Shown here in pieces: positions 52,832-62,893 of a stretch of DNA of 64,000 nt. The DNA is taken from assembly GCA_000720995.1 (NCBI GenBank), contig JOEL01000006.1, forward strand, positions 62,001 to 126,000, written 5' to 3'. This DNA is from Streptomyces celluloflavus. GTDB taxonomy: Bacteria > Actinomycetota > Actinomycetes > Streptomycetales > Streptomycetaceae. The position numbers were made by a program, and so were the translations under genes. How positions within the stretch are numbered: position 1 is the stretch's first letter; each line of letters begins with the position of its first letter. A model generated the notes under the pieces. That model was not told the DNA's origin. It saw only the letters and a program-made list of their open reading frames with translations, and did not search any database.

Positions 52832-54520
52832 ATGCCGCTCACGACGGACACCATGCTCAACCAGGAAGCCCGCACGCGGATTTACGAGGACGAGTCCGTG
52901 GGCGGTGGAAATGCGTGGCAAAAAGCACTGGAACTGAGCCCGCACCCTGATAAGACGTGTCTGCTGGCGGATCGTCCGGTGATCAATTGCGACGGCATTC
53001 TGCAATCGGAATTCAATCTGCGGCAACTCGATGAACTCGCGGAGTCCTGGGCGTCGTTCTACTGGGACCGCGGGGTGCGCCACCGGGACCGCGTGGCCGT
53101 CTGGATCGACGACTCCTTCGACGACCAGCTCCAGCTGGCCGCGCTCGCCCGGCTCGGCGCCATTCCGCTGCTCATCAACGGCCGGATGCTCCCGGAGCCG
53201 GCGCTGAGCCTGATGGCCCGCACGAATCCCGTGGGTCTGTACACCGACGCGGCCCATCTCGCCCTGCTGGAGGGCCGGCACGAGAAGCTGCCGGAGCTGC
53301 GCTGGACCATCACCCCCGAGGACGGACTCGGGCTGGGGCGGCGGATGCTGGCCGAGCGGGCGCGGCACCGGCACAGCGACGACGACCCGGTCTTCCTGTG
53401 CCACTCGTCGGGCACCACCGGCACCCCGAAGCCGGTCATCTGGGCGCACAAGCAGAGCCTGGCCGGCCCCGGCTGGCGGCTGTCGGTCCCCGAGGACCCG
53501 GCGGTCCTGATGTCGGCGGCCCCGCAGTCCCACTCGTCCGCGATCGCGTACACCTTCTACTCGCTGCTGTGCGGCCTGCCGCTGATCGCGTTCTCCGACC
53601 AGTCGGGCCCCGGGGTGGCGCGGGGCGTCCGCGAGCACCGGCCGACCCGCATCCTGGCGTTCAACCAGACCTACTCGGAGCTGGCCGCCATGGAGCTGGA
53701 CCCGGACGACTTCACGTCGGTGCGCGAATGGCAGAACACCGGTGACTCGGCGCACGACGCGCACATCCGCAAGCTGATCCGCCACGGCCACCACCTCGCC
53801 GACGGCGAGCGCCTGCCCGGTTCGGTCTTCAGCGACGGCCTGGGCTCCTCCGAGCTGGGCTGGGCGACGCTGCGCCGCTACATCGACCGGGACACTCCGC
53901 CCCGGCCGCGCTTCATGGGCAACCCGGTGCCGGCCGGTGAGGTGGCCGTGCTCCGCCAGGACGGCAGCAGGGCCGCGGACGGCGAGGTCGGCATGTTCGG
54001 GCTGCGCAGCCGCTCCGTGGTGCCCGGCTACTGGAACGACGCCGACACCTACTACCGCAGCAGGCTGGTCGGGTACTGGCTCTCCGGCGATCTCGCCTAC
54101 CACGAGGGGGACGACTTCTTCCTCGTCGACCGGGCGGCGGACGCGATCCACTCCCCCGACGGGCCGGGCTACTCGGTGCTGATGGAGGAGATACTCCTGA
54201 TGCACCTGCCCGAGGTGGCCGACTGCGCGGTCGCGGCGGGACACCGCGGCGACACCGCCCGCCCGGTCGCCGTGGTCAGGACCACCGAGGACGCCGACCC
54301 CGCTGATCTGCTCCGGCGTGCCAACTCCGCGCTGCGCGACGCCGGCCAGCCGGCCCTCGCCCTGCTGGAGGTGGCCGCCTCCCCGGCGGACATCCCCACC
54401 GGCCCCACCGGCAAGGTGCTCAAGCGCGCGCTGCGGGAGAAGTACGCGGACCTCGACACGTACCTCGCGACCGCCACCGGGCGCTTCGCCACCGACGGAG
54501 AGGCGGCACCGCTGCGATGA
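52832..54520 (+). CDS. AMP-dependent acyl-CoA-ligase-like enzyme (candidate diazotase)
   Basis: 562 residues of the adenylate-forming superfamily. P-loop HSSGTTGTPKPVIWAHK, SGDLAYHEGD and catalytic C-terminal Lys in TGPTGKVLKRALREK are kept, but core motifs drift: GSSE replaces the aromatic-TE motif and DRAADAIHSPDGPGYSVL replaces the usual RxDDxIxxxGxxI hinge. An ordinary carrier or CoA ligase is possible. Because the gene leads an operon with a thioesterase and nitrate reductase, a role like the CreM/AvaA6 ATP-dependent diazotases, which are acyl-CoA-ligase homologues that join nitrite to an arylamine, is attractive. ATG at 52832 listed; GTG two codons earlier is possible. Confidence 0.78.
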   Translation: MPLTTDTMLNQEARTRIYEDESVGGGNAWQKALELSPHPDKTCLLADRPVINCDGILQSEFNLRQLDELAESWASFYWDRGVRHRDRVAVWIDDSFDDQLQLAALARLGAIPLLINGRMLPEPALSLMARTNPVGLYTDAAHLALLEGRHEKLPELRWTITPEDGLGLGRRMLAERARHRHSDDDPVFLCHSSGTTGTPKPVIWAHKQSLAGPGWRLSVPEDPAVLMSAAPQSHSSAIAYTFYSLLCGLPLIAFSDQSGPGVARGVREHRPTRILAFNQTYSELAAMELDPDDFTSVREWQNTGDSAHDAHIRKLIRHGHHLADGERLPGSVFSDGLGSSELGWATLRRYIDRDTPPRPRFMGNPVPAGEVAVLRQDGSRAADGEVGMFGLRSRSVVPGYWNDADTYYRSRLVGYWLSGDLAYHEGDDFFLVDRAADAIHSPDGPGYSVLMEEILLMHLPEVADCAVAAGHRGDTARPVAVVRTTEDADPADLLRRANSALRDAGQPALALLEVAASPADIPTGPTGKVLKRALREKYADLDTYLATATGRFATDGEAAPLR

Positions 54521-54978
54521 CGCAGTCCTCCCTTCCCGAGACGGCCGCGGCCGGCGACCTGGCGGCGTGGATCACCCGCCCCGGCGGGGCCGAGACACTG
54601 GCCGCGCGCATGGGCATCGAACTCCTCGAAGCGACCCCGCAGCGCCTGGTCGGCACCATGCCGGTGGCGGGCAACAAGCAGCTGTACGGCATGCTGCATG
54701 GCGGCGCGTCCGTCGTGCTGGCCGAGACCCTCGGCTCCATCGGCGCGGCGATGCACGCGGGCGGCGGACACATCGCCCTCGGTGTCGACGTCAACGCCAC
54801 CCACCACCGGCCGGTGCGCAGCGGCATCGTGACCGGTGTGGCCACGGCCCTCAACCTGACCCCGACCATCGCCTCGTACGAGGTGATCATCACCGACGAG
54901 GCCGGCCGGCGCCTGTGCACCGCCCGGATCACCGTCGCCCCGAACACGGCGGAGGTGATCCGCCGCGCACGGTCGTGA
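54517..54978 (+). CDS. Hotdog-fold thioesterase (PaaI/MenI type)
   Basis: 153 residues. Hotdog core NKQLYGMLHGGASVVLAETLGSIGAAM with the MLHGG loop, then GVDVNATHHRPVRSGIVTGVA. It hydrolyses aroyl- or acyl-thioesters (1,4-dihydroxy-2-naphthoyl- or phenylacetyl-type substrates in relatives). ATG overlaps the ligase stop (ATGA). In the cluster it could release the product from the ACP or proofread carriers. Confidence 0.88.
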   Translation: MTQSSLPETAAAGDLAAWITRPGGAETLAARMGIELLEATPQRLVGTMPVAGNKQLYGMLHGGASVVLAETLGSIGAAMHAGGGHIALGVDVNATHHRPVRSGIVTGVATALNLTPTIASYEVIITDEAGRRLCTARITVAPNTAEVIRRARS

Positions 54979-54993
54979 CCCGGCCGCGCTCGC

Positions 54994-55058
54994 CCGCTCC
55001 CGCACTCCCGTACCCCGTGTTCCCGTGCCCCCGTACTCCCGCACCCCGTGCTCCCGTC
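54994..55058. repeat. C-rich microsatellite-like repeat (CCCGTN-type)
   Basis: The gap between the thioesterase and nitrate reductase genes is a run of degenerate six-base units around CCCGTA/CCCGTG/CCCGCA. It probably arose by slippage and may affect spacing or read-through. Confidence 0.5.
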
Positions 55059-55074
55059 GGCCGAGGACTCCCCC

Positions 55075-57164
<2,090 letters not shown>

Positions 57165-57168
<4 letters not shown>

Positions 57169-58538
57169 GCGGCATCGTCGTCATCGGCACCGGGCCGGCC
57201 GGACACCGCCTGGTCACCCGGCTGCGCCGGCACGACGGCACGGCGGCGGTACGAGTCATCGGTGCGGAACGGCGGCCCGCCTACAACCGTGTGCTGCTCA
57301 CCGACGTCCTGGCCGGACGGCTGCGGCCGGGGCAGCTGGAGCTGCCCGCCCATGACGGCGGGGTACGGGTGCACCAGGGGGTGACCGCGCTCGGCATCGA
57401 CCGCCGCGGCAGGCTCGTCCACACCGACGACGGCCGCGTCCACGGCTACGACCGGCTGGTCCTGGCCACCGGCGCGCGTCCGGTGCTGCCCGTGCTGCGC
57501 GGTCTGCTCCGTCCGGACGGCGGCATGGCCGAGGGCGCCGCCGCGGTGCGCACCCTCGCGGATGCCGCGCGGCTGCCGGGGGAGGGTCCGGCGGTGGTCC
57601 TGGGCGGCGGTGTGCTGGGCGTGGAAACCGCCCTGGCCCTGCGCCGCTCGGGCCGTGACGTGGTCCTCGTCCACCGCAACCGCCGCCTGATGAACCGCCA
57701 GTTGGACGACCGGAGCGCGGATCTGCTCGCCGGGCAGGTGCGGAGCGAGGGTGTGGTGGTCGAGTGCGGCAGGAGGGTGCGGGCGTTCGCACCGGGCAGG
57801 GTCCTCCTCGACGACGGCCGTACGGTGCCCTGCGCCGCTCTGCTGGTCTGCGCGGGCGTACGTCCGGTGACCGGGCTGGCCCGGACCGCGGGGCTCGCGG
57901 TGCGCCGCGGTGTGGTGGTGGACGGTCTGCTGCGCACCAGTGACCCCCGCATCCACGCGATCGGGGACTGCGCCGAGTACGACGGCACGGTGGCGGGCCG
58001 CGTCACGGCCGCGTGGGACCAGGCGGACACCCTCGCCGCCCTGCTGACCGGCGGCACGGGGCACTACCGCGGTACCCCGCCGGCCACCAGACTGCGCGGG
58101 CCCCGGCCCGAACTCGCCGTCATCGGCCGCCCGGACGCCTCCGGCGCGGAGACCGTCCTGCTCTCCGACAGCGAGAGGTACGCCCGGCTGGTCCTCGACG
58201 CCGGGGGGAGGCTGCTGGGCGGCATCCTGTTCGGGCTCCCGGAGGCCGCGGCGGCCGCGGGACAGCACTACGCCCACGGTCTCCCGCTGCCGCCGGCCAG
58301 GCTCGCCTTCCTGCTGGGCACCCGCCCGGTGCGCACGGCGCCGGCCCGTCCGGCCGACGATCTGGTGGTGTGCCACTGCAACATCGTCACCCGCGGGCAG
58401 CTGGCCGCCGCCTGGCGCAGCGGCAGCACCAGCGCGGCCCAACTCGTCGCCGCCACCCGGGCCACCACCGGATGCGGCGGCTGTCTGGCCGAGATCACGG
58501 AGTTCTCGCGGGAGCTGGCCGGGGACGGGGCGGCGTGA
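57165..58538 (+). CDS. FAD/NAD(P)-dependent reductase with BFD-like [2Fe-2S] domain (nitrate reductase partner)
   Basis: 457 residues. VVIGTGPAGHRLVTRL binds FAD, VVLGGGVLGVETALAL binds NAD(P)H, and HAIGDCAEYDG is the second FAD contact. The C-terminus has four Cys in DDLVVCHCNIVTRGQ and TTGCGGCLAEI, the BFD-like [2Fe-2S] domain seen in NirB and NasB. It passes electrons from NAD(P)H to the nitrate reductase. ATG at 57165 overlaps the upstream stop; an ATG two codons earlier is possible. Coupled by GTGA overlap to the next reductase. Confidence 0.87.
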
Positions 58539-59743
58539 TCCGGACACTCGTCGTGGTGGGTTTCGGCATGGCCGCCCACCGGCTGCTGGACCGGCTGTGC
58601 GCGGAGGATTCCGGCCACTCCTGGCGGGTGGTCGTGCTCTCCGAGGAGCCGCGGCCGGCGTACAACCGGATCGCGCTCTCCTCCTACCTGGCGGGGTGCG
58701 AGGCCGGTGCCCTGTCGCTGCCGTCCGGCGCGATCCTGGGCAGCCCCCGGGTGGATGTACAGCTCGGCCGTGCCGCGGTCCGTCTCGACCGCGCGCGGCG
58801 CACGGTGACCGCGGACGACGGCACGGCGTACCGCTACGACGCCCTGGTCCTCGCCACCGGGGCACGGGCGTCCGTGCCTCCCGTCCCCGGCCACGACCTG
58901 CCCGGATGCTTCACTTACCGCTCGCTGGCCGACGCGGAAGCCATCAGAGCGGCCGCGGCGTTCTCGCCCGGCGGTGGTGCGGTGGTCGTCGGCGGCGGTC
59001 TGCTGGGGCTGGAGGCGGCGGACGGACTGCGGCGGCTCGGACTCGGACCGCACGTGGTGGAACGGGCCCCGCATCTGATGCCCGCCCAGCTCGACGCCGA
59101 CGGCGCGAGGCTGGTGGAACGGCTGGTCGGCGCGGCCGGGCTGCGGGCGTACTGCGGTCGTCCGCTGCTGGCCGTCGAGCCGTACCGGCGGGGCCTCCTG
59201 CGGGTCCGGCTGGCCGATGCGACGGTGCTCGACGCGGCCCTCGTCGTCTTCTCGTCCGGGGTGCGGCCCCGCGACGAACTGGCCGCGGCGGCGGGCCTGG
59301 CCACCGCCGAGCGGGGCGGCTGCCTGGTCGACGCGGCCTGCCGCACCGAGGACCCGCGCATCTTCGCGATCGGGGACTGCGCGGCCGTGGAGGGCCGCAG
59401 CTACGGTCTGGTCACCCCCGGCTACCGGATGGCCGACGCCGTGGCCGGGCAACTGCTGGGCCGCCCGGAGGTGTTCACGTACAGCGGGCCGGTGACACGG
59501 CTGAAACTGCCCGGTGTCGACGTGGCCGGTTTCGGTGACACCCATGCCCTGACGCCCGGAGCCCTCCAGATCAGCTACCGCAAACGGCAAGCGGGCCACC
59601 ATATTTACGCCAAGATTGTCCTGGACAAAGCGGCCGAGACGCTGCTCGGCGGCATTCTCGTCGGTGGAGCGGCGGCCCGGTCACCGCTGCCCGCATTACT
59701 CGGGCAGAAGTTGCCCTCACCTGTGGAGGAACTCCTTCCGTGA
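58535..59743 (+). CDS. NirB-N-terminal-like FAD/NAD(P) oxidoreductase without siroheme domain
   Basis: 402 residues matching only the flavin module of nitrite reductase large subunit: VVVGFGMAAHRLLDRL, PRPAYNRIALSSYLAG, VVVGGGLLGLEAADGL and FAIGDCAAVEG. NirB normally continues with Fe-S and siroheme domains for another 400 residues; this ends at SPVEELLP. It may be a second electron carrier for the nitrate reductase. Codon 388 is TTA (59696-59698), so full-length translation should need bldA tRNA. GTG start overlaps the upstream stop. Confidence 0.85.
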   Translation: MIRTLVVVGFGMAAHRLLDRLCAEDSGHSWRVVVLSEEPRPAYNRIALSSYLAGCEAGALSLPSGAILGSPRVDVQLGRAAVRLDRARRTVTADDGTAYRYDALVLATGARASVPPVPGHDLPGCFTYRSLADAEAIRAAAAFSPGGGAVVVGGGLLGLEAADGLRRLGLGPHVVERAPHLMPAQLDADGARLVERLVGAAGLRAYCGRPLLAVEPYRRGLLRVRLADATVLDAALVVFSSGVRPRDELAAAAGLATAERGGCLVDAACRTEDPRIFAIGDCAAVEGRSYGLVTPGYRMADAVAGQLLGRPEVFTYSGPVTRLKLPGVDVAGFGDTHALTPGALQISYRKRQAGHHIYAKIVLDKAAETLLGGILVGGAAARSPLPALLGQKLPSPVEELLP

Positions 59744-59833
59744 GACGGTTTCCCCTCCGGTCTGCGATCGAACCACCGAGCCTGTGAAACCAAGATCAGT
59801 TGCTTCGACCGGCTGCAATCAAGCCGATATGGC

Positions 59834-59839
59834 TATACT
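59834..59839 (+). promoter_or_regulatory. -10 box TATACT of SARP gene
   Basis: TATACT stands 34 bases before the SARP ATG in an AT-richer patch. No good -35 hexamer lies at 17 bp, so another activator may assist. Confidence 0.45.
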
Positions 59840-59873
59840 GCTTTGTCGCTCATCGGATCACCAAGGGAGCAGT

Positions 59874-60686
59874 ATGCAACTGGAATGGTTCGGAACAGGC
59901 CCCTTCTTCGGTCTTCTCGGCACCCCGGAAATCCTCGCGGCAGGCCGGCGGATAAACATCGCGGGAGTGCGGCAGCAGACGCTCGTCGCCATGCTCTCGC
60001 TGTATGCCGGGAACACCGTCGGGGCGAGCTGGCTGATCGAGGGCGTCTGGGGCGGCCGTCCACCCGCGACGGCGGACGCCCAGTTACGCATCTGTGTCTC
60101 GCGGCTGCGCCGCCAGCTGGCCGAGGCCGGAATACCGGGCCTGATCAGCACCGACAGCCGCGGTTACCGCCTGGCCGTACCACGGGACCGGGTCGACGCG
60201 CACCGCTTCACCGATCTGCTGGCGACGTCGCGGAAGGCCGAGGCCGAAGGGGACTGCGTGGAAGCCGTGCGGCTGCTGCGCACCGCCCTCGGCCTGTGGC
60301 GCGGCCCCGCCGCGGGAGGTCTGACGAGCCCGCTGGTACGGGCCGCGGCAGAGCGTCTCGACGAGGAGCGGATGGGAACGTTCGAGCACTGCTTCGGCCT
60401 GGAACTCAGGCTCGGCCGGCACCATCAAATCCTGCCGGAACTGATGGCCCACGCCAACGAGTCCCCGTTCCGGGAACGGCTTCAGTTCCAGCTCATCACG
60501 GCCCTTTACCGTTCCGGCCGTCAGGTGGACGCTCTGCGCGCATACCGGGAGATCAGGAGAAAATTCGCGGAGGAAATCGGAATCGAGCCCTCGCAGTTCC
60601 TGCGCACCCTGGAGAGAAAGATTCTGGCGCAGAGCCCGGAATTGAACAGCAGAACTTACGTCCAGGACACCATGATTCCGGCGTAA
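59874..60686 (+). CDS. SARP-family transcriptional activator (AfsR/DnrI-like)
   Basis: 270 residues: OmpR-like winged helix (GVRQQTLVAMLSLYAGNTVG, AQLRICVSRLRRQL, STDSRGYRLAV) plus bacterial transcriptional activation domain (VDAHRFTDLL..., RSGRQVDALRAYREIRRKFA, GIEPSQFLRTLERKIL). SARPs bind heptameric repeats near -35 and switch on antibiotic clusters. Codon 71 is TTA (60084-60086), tying it to bldA and development. ATG at 59874 has AAGGGAG upstream. Likely activator of the divergent promoter at 52.7 kb. Confidence 0.92.
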   Translation: MQLEWFGTGPFFGLLGTPEILAAGRRINIAGVRQQTLVAMLSLYAGNTVGASWLIEGVWGGRPPATADAQLRICVSRLRRQLAEAGIPGLISTDSRGYRLAVPRDRVDAHRFTDLLATSRKAEAEGDCVEAVRLLRTALGLWRGPAAGGLTSPLVRAAAERLDEERMGTFEHCFGLELRLGRHHQILPELMAHANESPFRERLQFQLITALYRSGRQVDALRAYREIRRKFAEEIGIEPSQFLRTLERKILAQSPELNSRTYVQDTMIPA

Positions 60687-60729
60687 TTGCGGCGTCGCGG
60701 ACATTCCCGTGCGCAGCCGAAGGCGCGAC

Positions 60730-60765
60730 CGCCGGTGGTGCCCGGTGCCCCGGGGACCACCGGCG
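60730..60765. terminator. Bidirectional terminator between SARP and exporter genes
   Basis: Perfect 10-bp arms CGCCGGTGGT/ACCACCGGCG (60730-60739, 60756-60765) between convergent genes. Confidence 0.65.
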
Positions 60766-60778
60766 CGCACACAGCGGC

Positions 60779-62278
60779 TCATCCCGCGGCCGCCCGGCGC
60801 GACAACCGCATCAGCCCCCACACGGTGGCGGCCACCGCGAGCGTCAGCACCACCGCCAGCACGGTCGACAGCTCCATCGCCTCGGCGTAGCCGCCGGCTC
60901 CGTGCCGGGAGCCCAGCGCGGCGTAGAAGATCGCGCCGATCACGGCGACCCCGGTCGCCGAGGCGAACTGCTGAGCCGTCGTCAGGATGCCGGATGCCGC
61001 TCCGGCCTGCTGCGGCCGCACCAGAGCGAGGGTGGCGCCGTTGAGCGCCGGGAGCACGAGGCCGTTGCCGGTGCCGACGATCGTCAGCGCCACGATGACG
61101 AGGTACAGCGGGACGTCGCCGGACGACACCCGGAGCGCCACGATCAGCAGGCACAGGCCCGCGGCGATGAGCGCCGTGCCGAGCAGGACCACCGGCAGTC
61201 CGTGGCGCGCGATGAGCCGCTTGCCCACCATCGAGGCCACCCCGAACATCACGCCCATCGGCGCGAAGGTCAGGCCCGCCCCCACCGCGCTCCGGCCCAG
61301 CCCCGCCTGGAGCAGCAGCGTGAGGGTGAACATGAAGCTGCCGAAGTAGAGATAGAAGGCGAAGCCGGCGAGCAGTCCGATGCGGAACGGCGGGCTGTGG
61401 AAGAGGGAGAGTTCGAGGGTCGGCGTACCGCCCCGGCGCGTCAGCCGGCGCTGCCACCCCACGGTCGCGGCTCCGGCCGGGACCGCCGCGATCATGCAGA
61501 GCCAGGTCCACGGCGGCCAGTGCTCGTCGCGCCCGAGCGACAGCGGGATCACGAGCAGCGCGAGCGACAGGGCGATGCCCAGCACGCCGAGCGGATCGGC
61601 CGAGCTGCGGCGCCCGGACGCGGGGGCGTCGGCGGAGCGGCCCGGCAGCACCCGGAGCGCGATCAGCGCGGCCACCAGGCCGATGGGGCCGTTGATCAGG
61701 AAGATGACGCGCCAGCCGAGCCCGAAGACGTCGGCCTCCAGCAGGACCCCGCCGAGCACCTGCCCGGCGATGGAGCCGATGCCGGCCGTCGCGCCGTACC
61801 AGGCGATGGCACCCGGTCGCGCGGCGGCGGGGAAGACCGCGGTGACCGTGGCCAGGACCTGGGGCACCATCGCGGCCCCGGCCAGCCCCTGGAGCAGCCG
61901 GAACACGATGAGCTGGGCCGGGTCCGCGGCCAACCCGCACAGCACCGAGGCGACGGCGAAGCCGAGCGTGCCGATGACGAACATGCGCCGGTGGCCGAGC
62001 AGGTCGCCGAGCCGGCCACCGGTGATCATGCCGCTCGCGTAGGCGAAGGCGTACCCGCCGACGATCAGTTCCAGGGCGGCCTGTCCGGCGTGCAGGCTCT
62101 CGGAGAGCGAGGGCGCCGCGACATTGGCGACGAAGAAGTCGAACTGGGCCATGAAGACCGCGACGAGCAGCACGGCGAGCATGCGTCCGGTCCTCGGGGG
62201 TGAGGCGGAGGCATCGGCGGCCGGTGCTGCCGGGGGCGGCGCCGCACCCGGGAGTGCGGCGGGGTTCTCCGTGGTCAT
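60779..62278 (-). CDS. MFS exporter, DHA2 (EmrB/QacA, 14 helices)
   Basis: 499 residues with about fourteen hydrophobic segments. After a Pro/Ala-rich cytoplasmic N-terminus, LVAVFMAQFDFFVANVAAPSL and GGRLGDLLGHRRMFV (motif A) identify the drug:H+ antiporter-2 family; VFRLLQGLAGAAMVPQ is helix 4. Likely exports the cluster product and confers self-protection. ATG at 62278 with TGGGA upstream. Divergent from an Rrf2 regulator across 116 bp, which probably represses it. Confidence 0.91.
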   Translation of the reverse strand: MTTENPAALPGAAPPPAAPAADASASPPRTGRMLAVLLVAVFMAQFDFFVANVAAPSLSESLHAGQAALELIVGGYAFAYASGMITGGRLGDLLGHRRMFVIGTLGFAVASVLCGLAADPAQLIVFRLLQGLAGAAMVPQVLATVTAVFPAAARPGAIAWYGATAGIGSIAGQVLGGVLLEADVFGLGWRVIFLINGPIGLVAALIALRVLPGRSADAPASGRRSSADPLGVLGIALSLALLVIPLSLGRDEHWPPWTWLCMIAAVPAGAATVGWQRRLTRRGGTPTLELSLFHSPPFRIGLLAGFAFYLYFGSFMFTLTLLLQAGLGRSAVGAGLTFAPMGVMFGVASMVGKRLIARHGLPVVLLGTALIAAGLCLLIVALRVSSGDVPLYLVIVALTIVGTGNGLVLPALNGATLALVRPQQAGAASGILTTAQQFASATGVAVIGAIFYAALGSRHGAGGYAEAMELSTVLAVVLTLAVAATVWGLMRLSRRAAAG

Positions 62279-62348
62279 GGGTTCCCATCTCATCGACTAC
62301 AGCGCACAGTCAGAGCATTGCGAGGTCGCCGCGACGAAGATTGACGCT

Positions 62349-62364
62349 ATCATGGATGGATGAT
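62349..62364. promoter_or_regulatory. Dyad ATCAT-N6-ATGAT, candidate Rrf2 operator
   Basis: Perfect 5-bp arms in the 116-bp region between the divergent exporter and Rrf2 genes, just after TTGACG (62341-62346). Suits a small dimeric winged-helix repressor; assignment is positional. Confidence 0.4.
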
Positions 62365-62394
62365 GTCCACTATCTCGCCCCTTAGGATCGAGGC

Positions 62395-62850
62395 ATGAAG
62401 CTGTCTCAGGGAGTCGAGTGGAGCGTTCACTGCGCGGTCACCCTGGCGCAGACCTCGCCGGGTGTCTCGGTGTCGCGCCGGACCCTCGCCGAGCGCTACG
62501 ACCTGCCCGAGGCATACCTGGCCAAACACCTCAAGGCCATGGTCTCCGCCGGTCTGCTGCACGCCACCACGGGGCCCAGGGGCGGGTTCCGGCTGGCGCG
62601 CGCCTCCGAAGAGATCACCATGCTGGACGTGGTGGAGGCCATCGACGGCAGCGGACCGCAGTTCGTGTGCCAGGAGATCCGGCAGCGGGGCACCGCCGCG
62701 CTGCCGCCCGAGCAGTGCCGGGAACGCTGCGGCGTCGCCCTCGCCCTGGACTCCGCCGCCGAGGCATGGCGCTCCTCGCTGCGCACGGTCACGATCGCCG
62801 ACATCGTGGCCCGGCTCCCCGCCGGAGCACGCGCGCAGCTCCCGGCATAG
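62395..62850 (+). CDS. Rrf2-family transcriptional regulator
   Basis: 151 residues. Winged helix: SVSRRTLAERYDLPEAYLAKHLKAMVSAGLLHATTGPRGGFRLA. Three Cys (92, 108, 112) lie in FVCQEIRQRGTAALPPEQCRERC, where IscR and NsrR bind an iron-sulfur cluster, but the spacing (15 and 3 intervening residues) differs from their C-x5-C-x5-C. It may sense oxidation, nitrosative stress or a ligand. Probably represses the divergent exporter. Confidence 0.88.
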   Translation: MKLSQGVEWSVHCAVTLAQTSPGVSVSRRTLAERYDLPEAYLAKHLKAMVSAGLLHATTGPRGGFRLARASEEITMLDVVEAIDGSGPQFVCQEIRQRGTAALPPEQCRERCGVALALDSAAEAWRSSLRTVTIADIVARLPAGARAQLPA

Positions 62851-62854
62851 GGCC

Positions 62855-62871
62855 GACCGCGTACCGCGGTC
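62855..62871. terminator. Short hairpin between convergent genes
   Basis: GACCGCG-TAC-CGCGGTC, 7-bp stem, four bases past the Rrf2 stop and 23 from the convergent LuxR stop. Confidence 0.4.
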
Positions 62872-62893
62872 CACCTCCACGCGCCCGCTCCGC

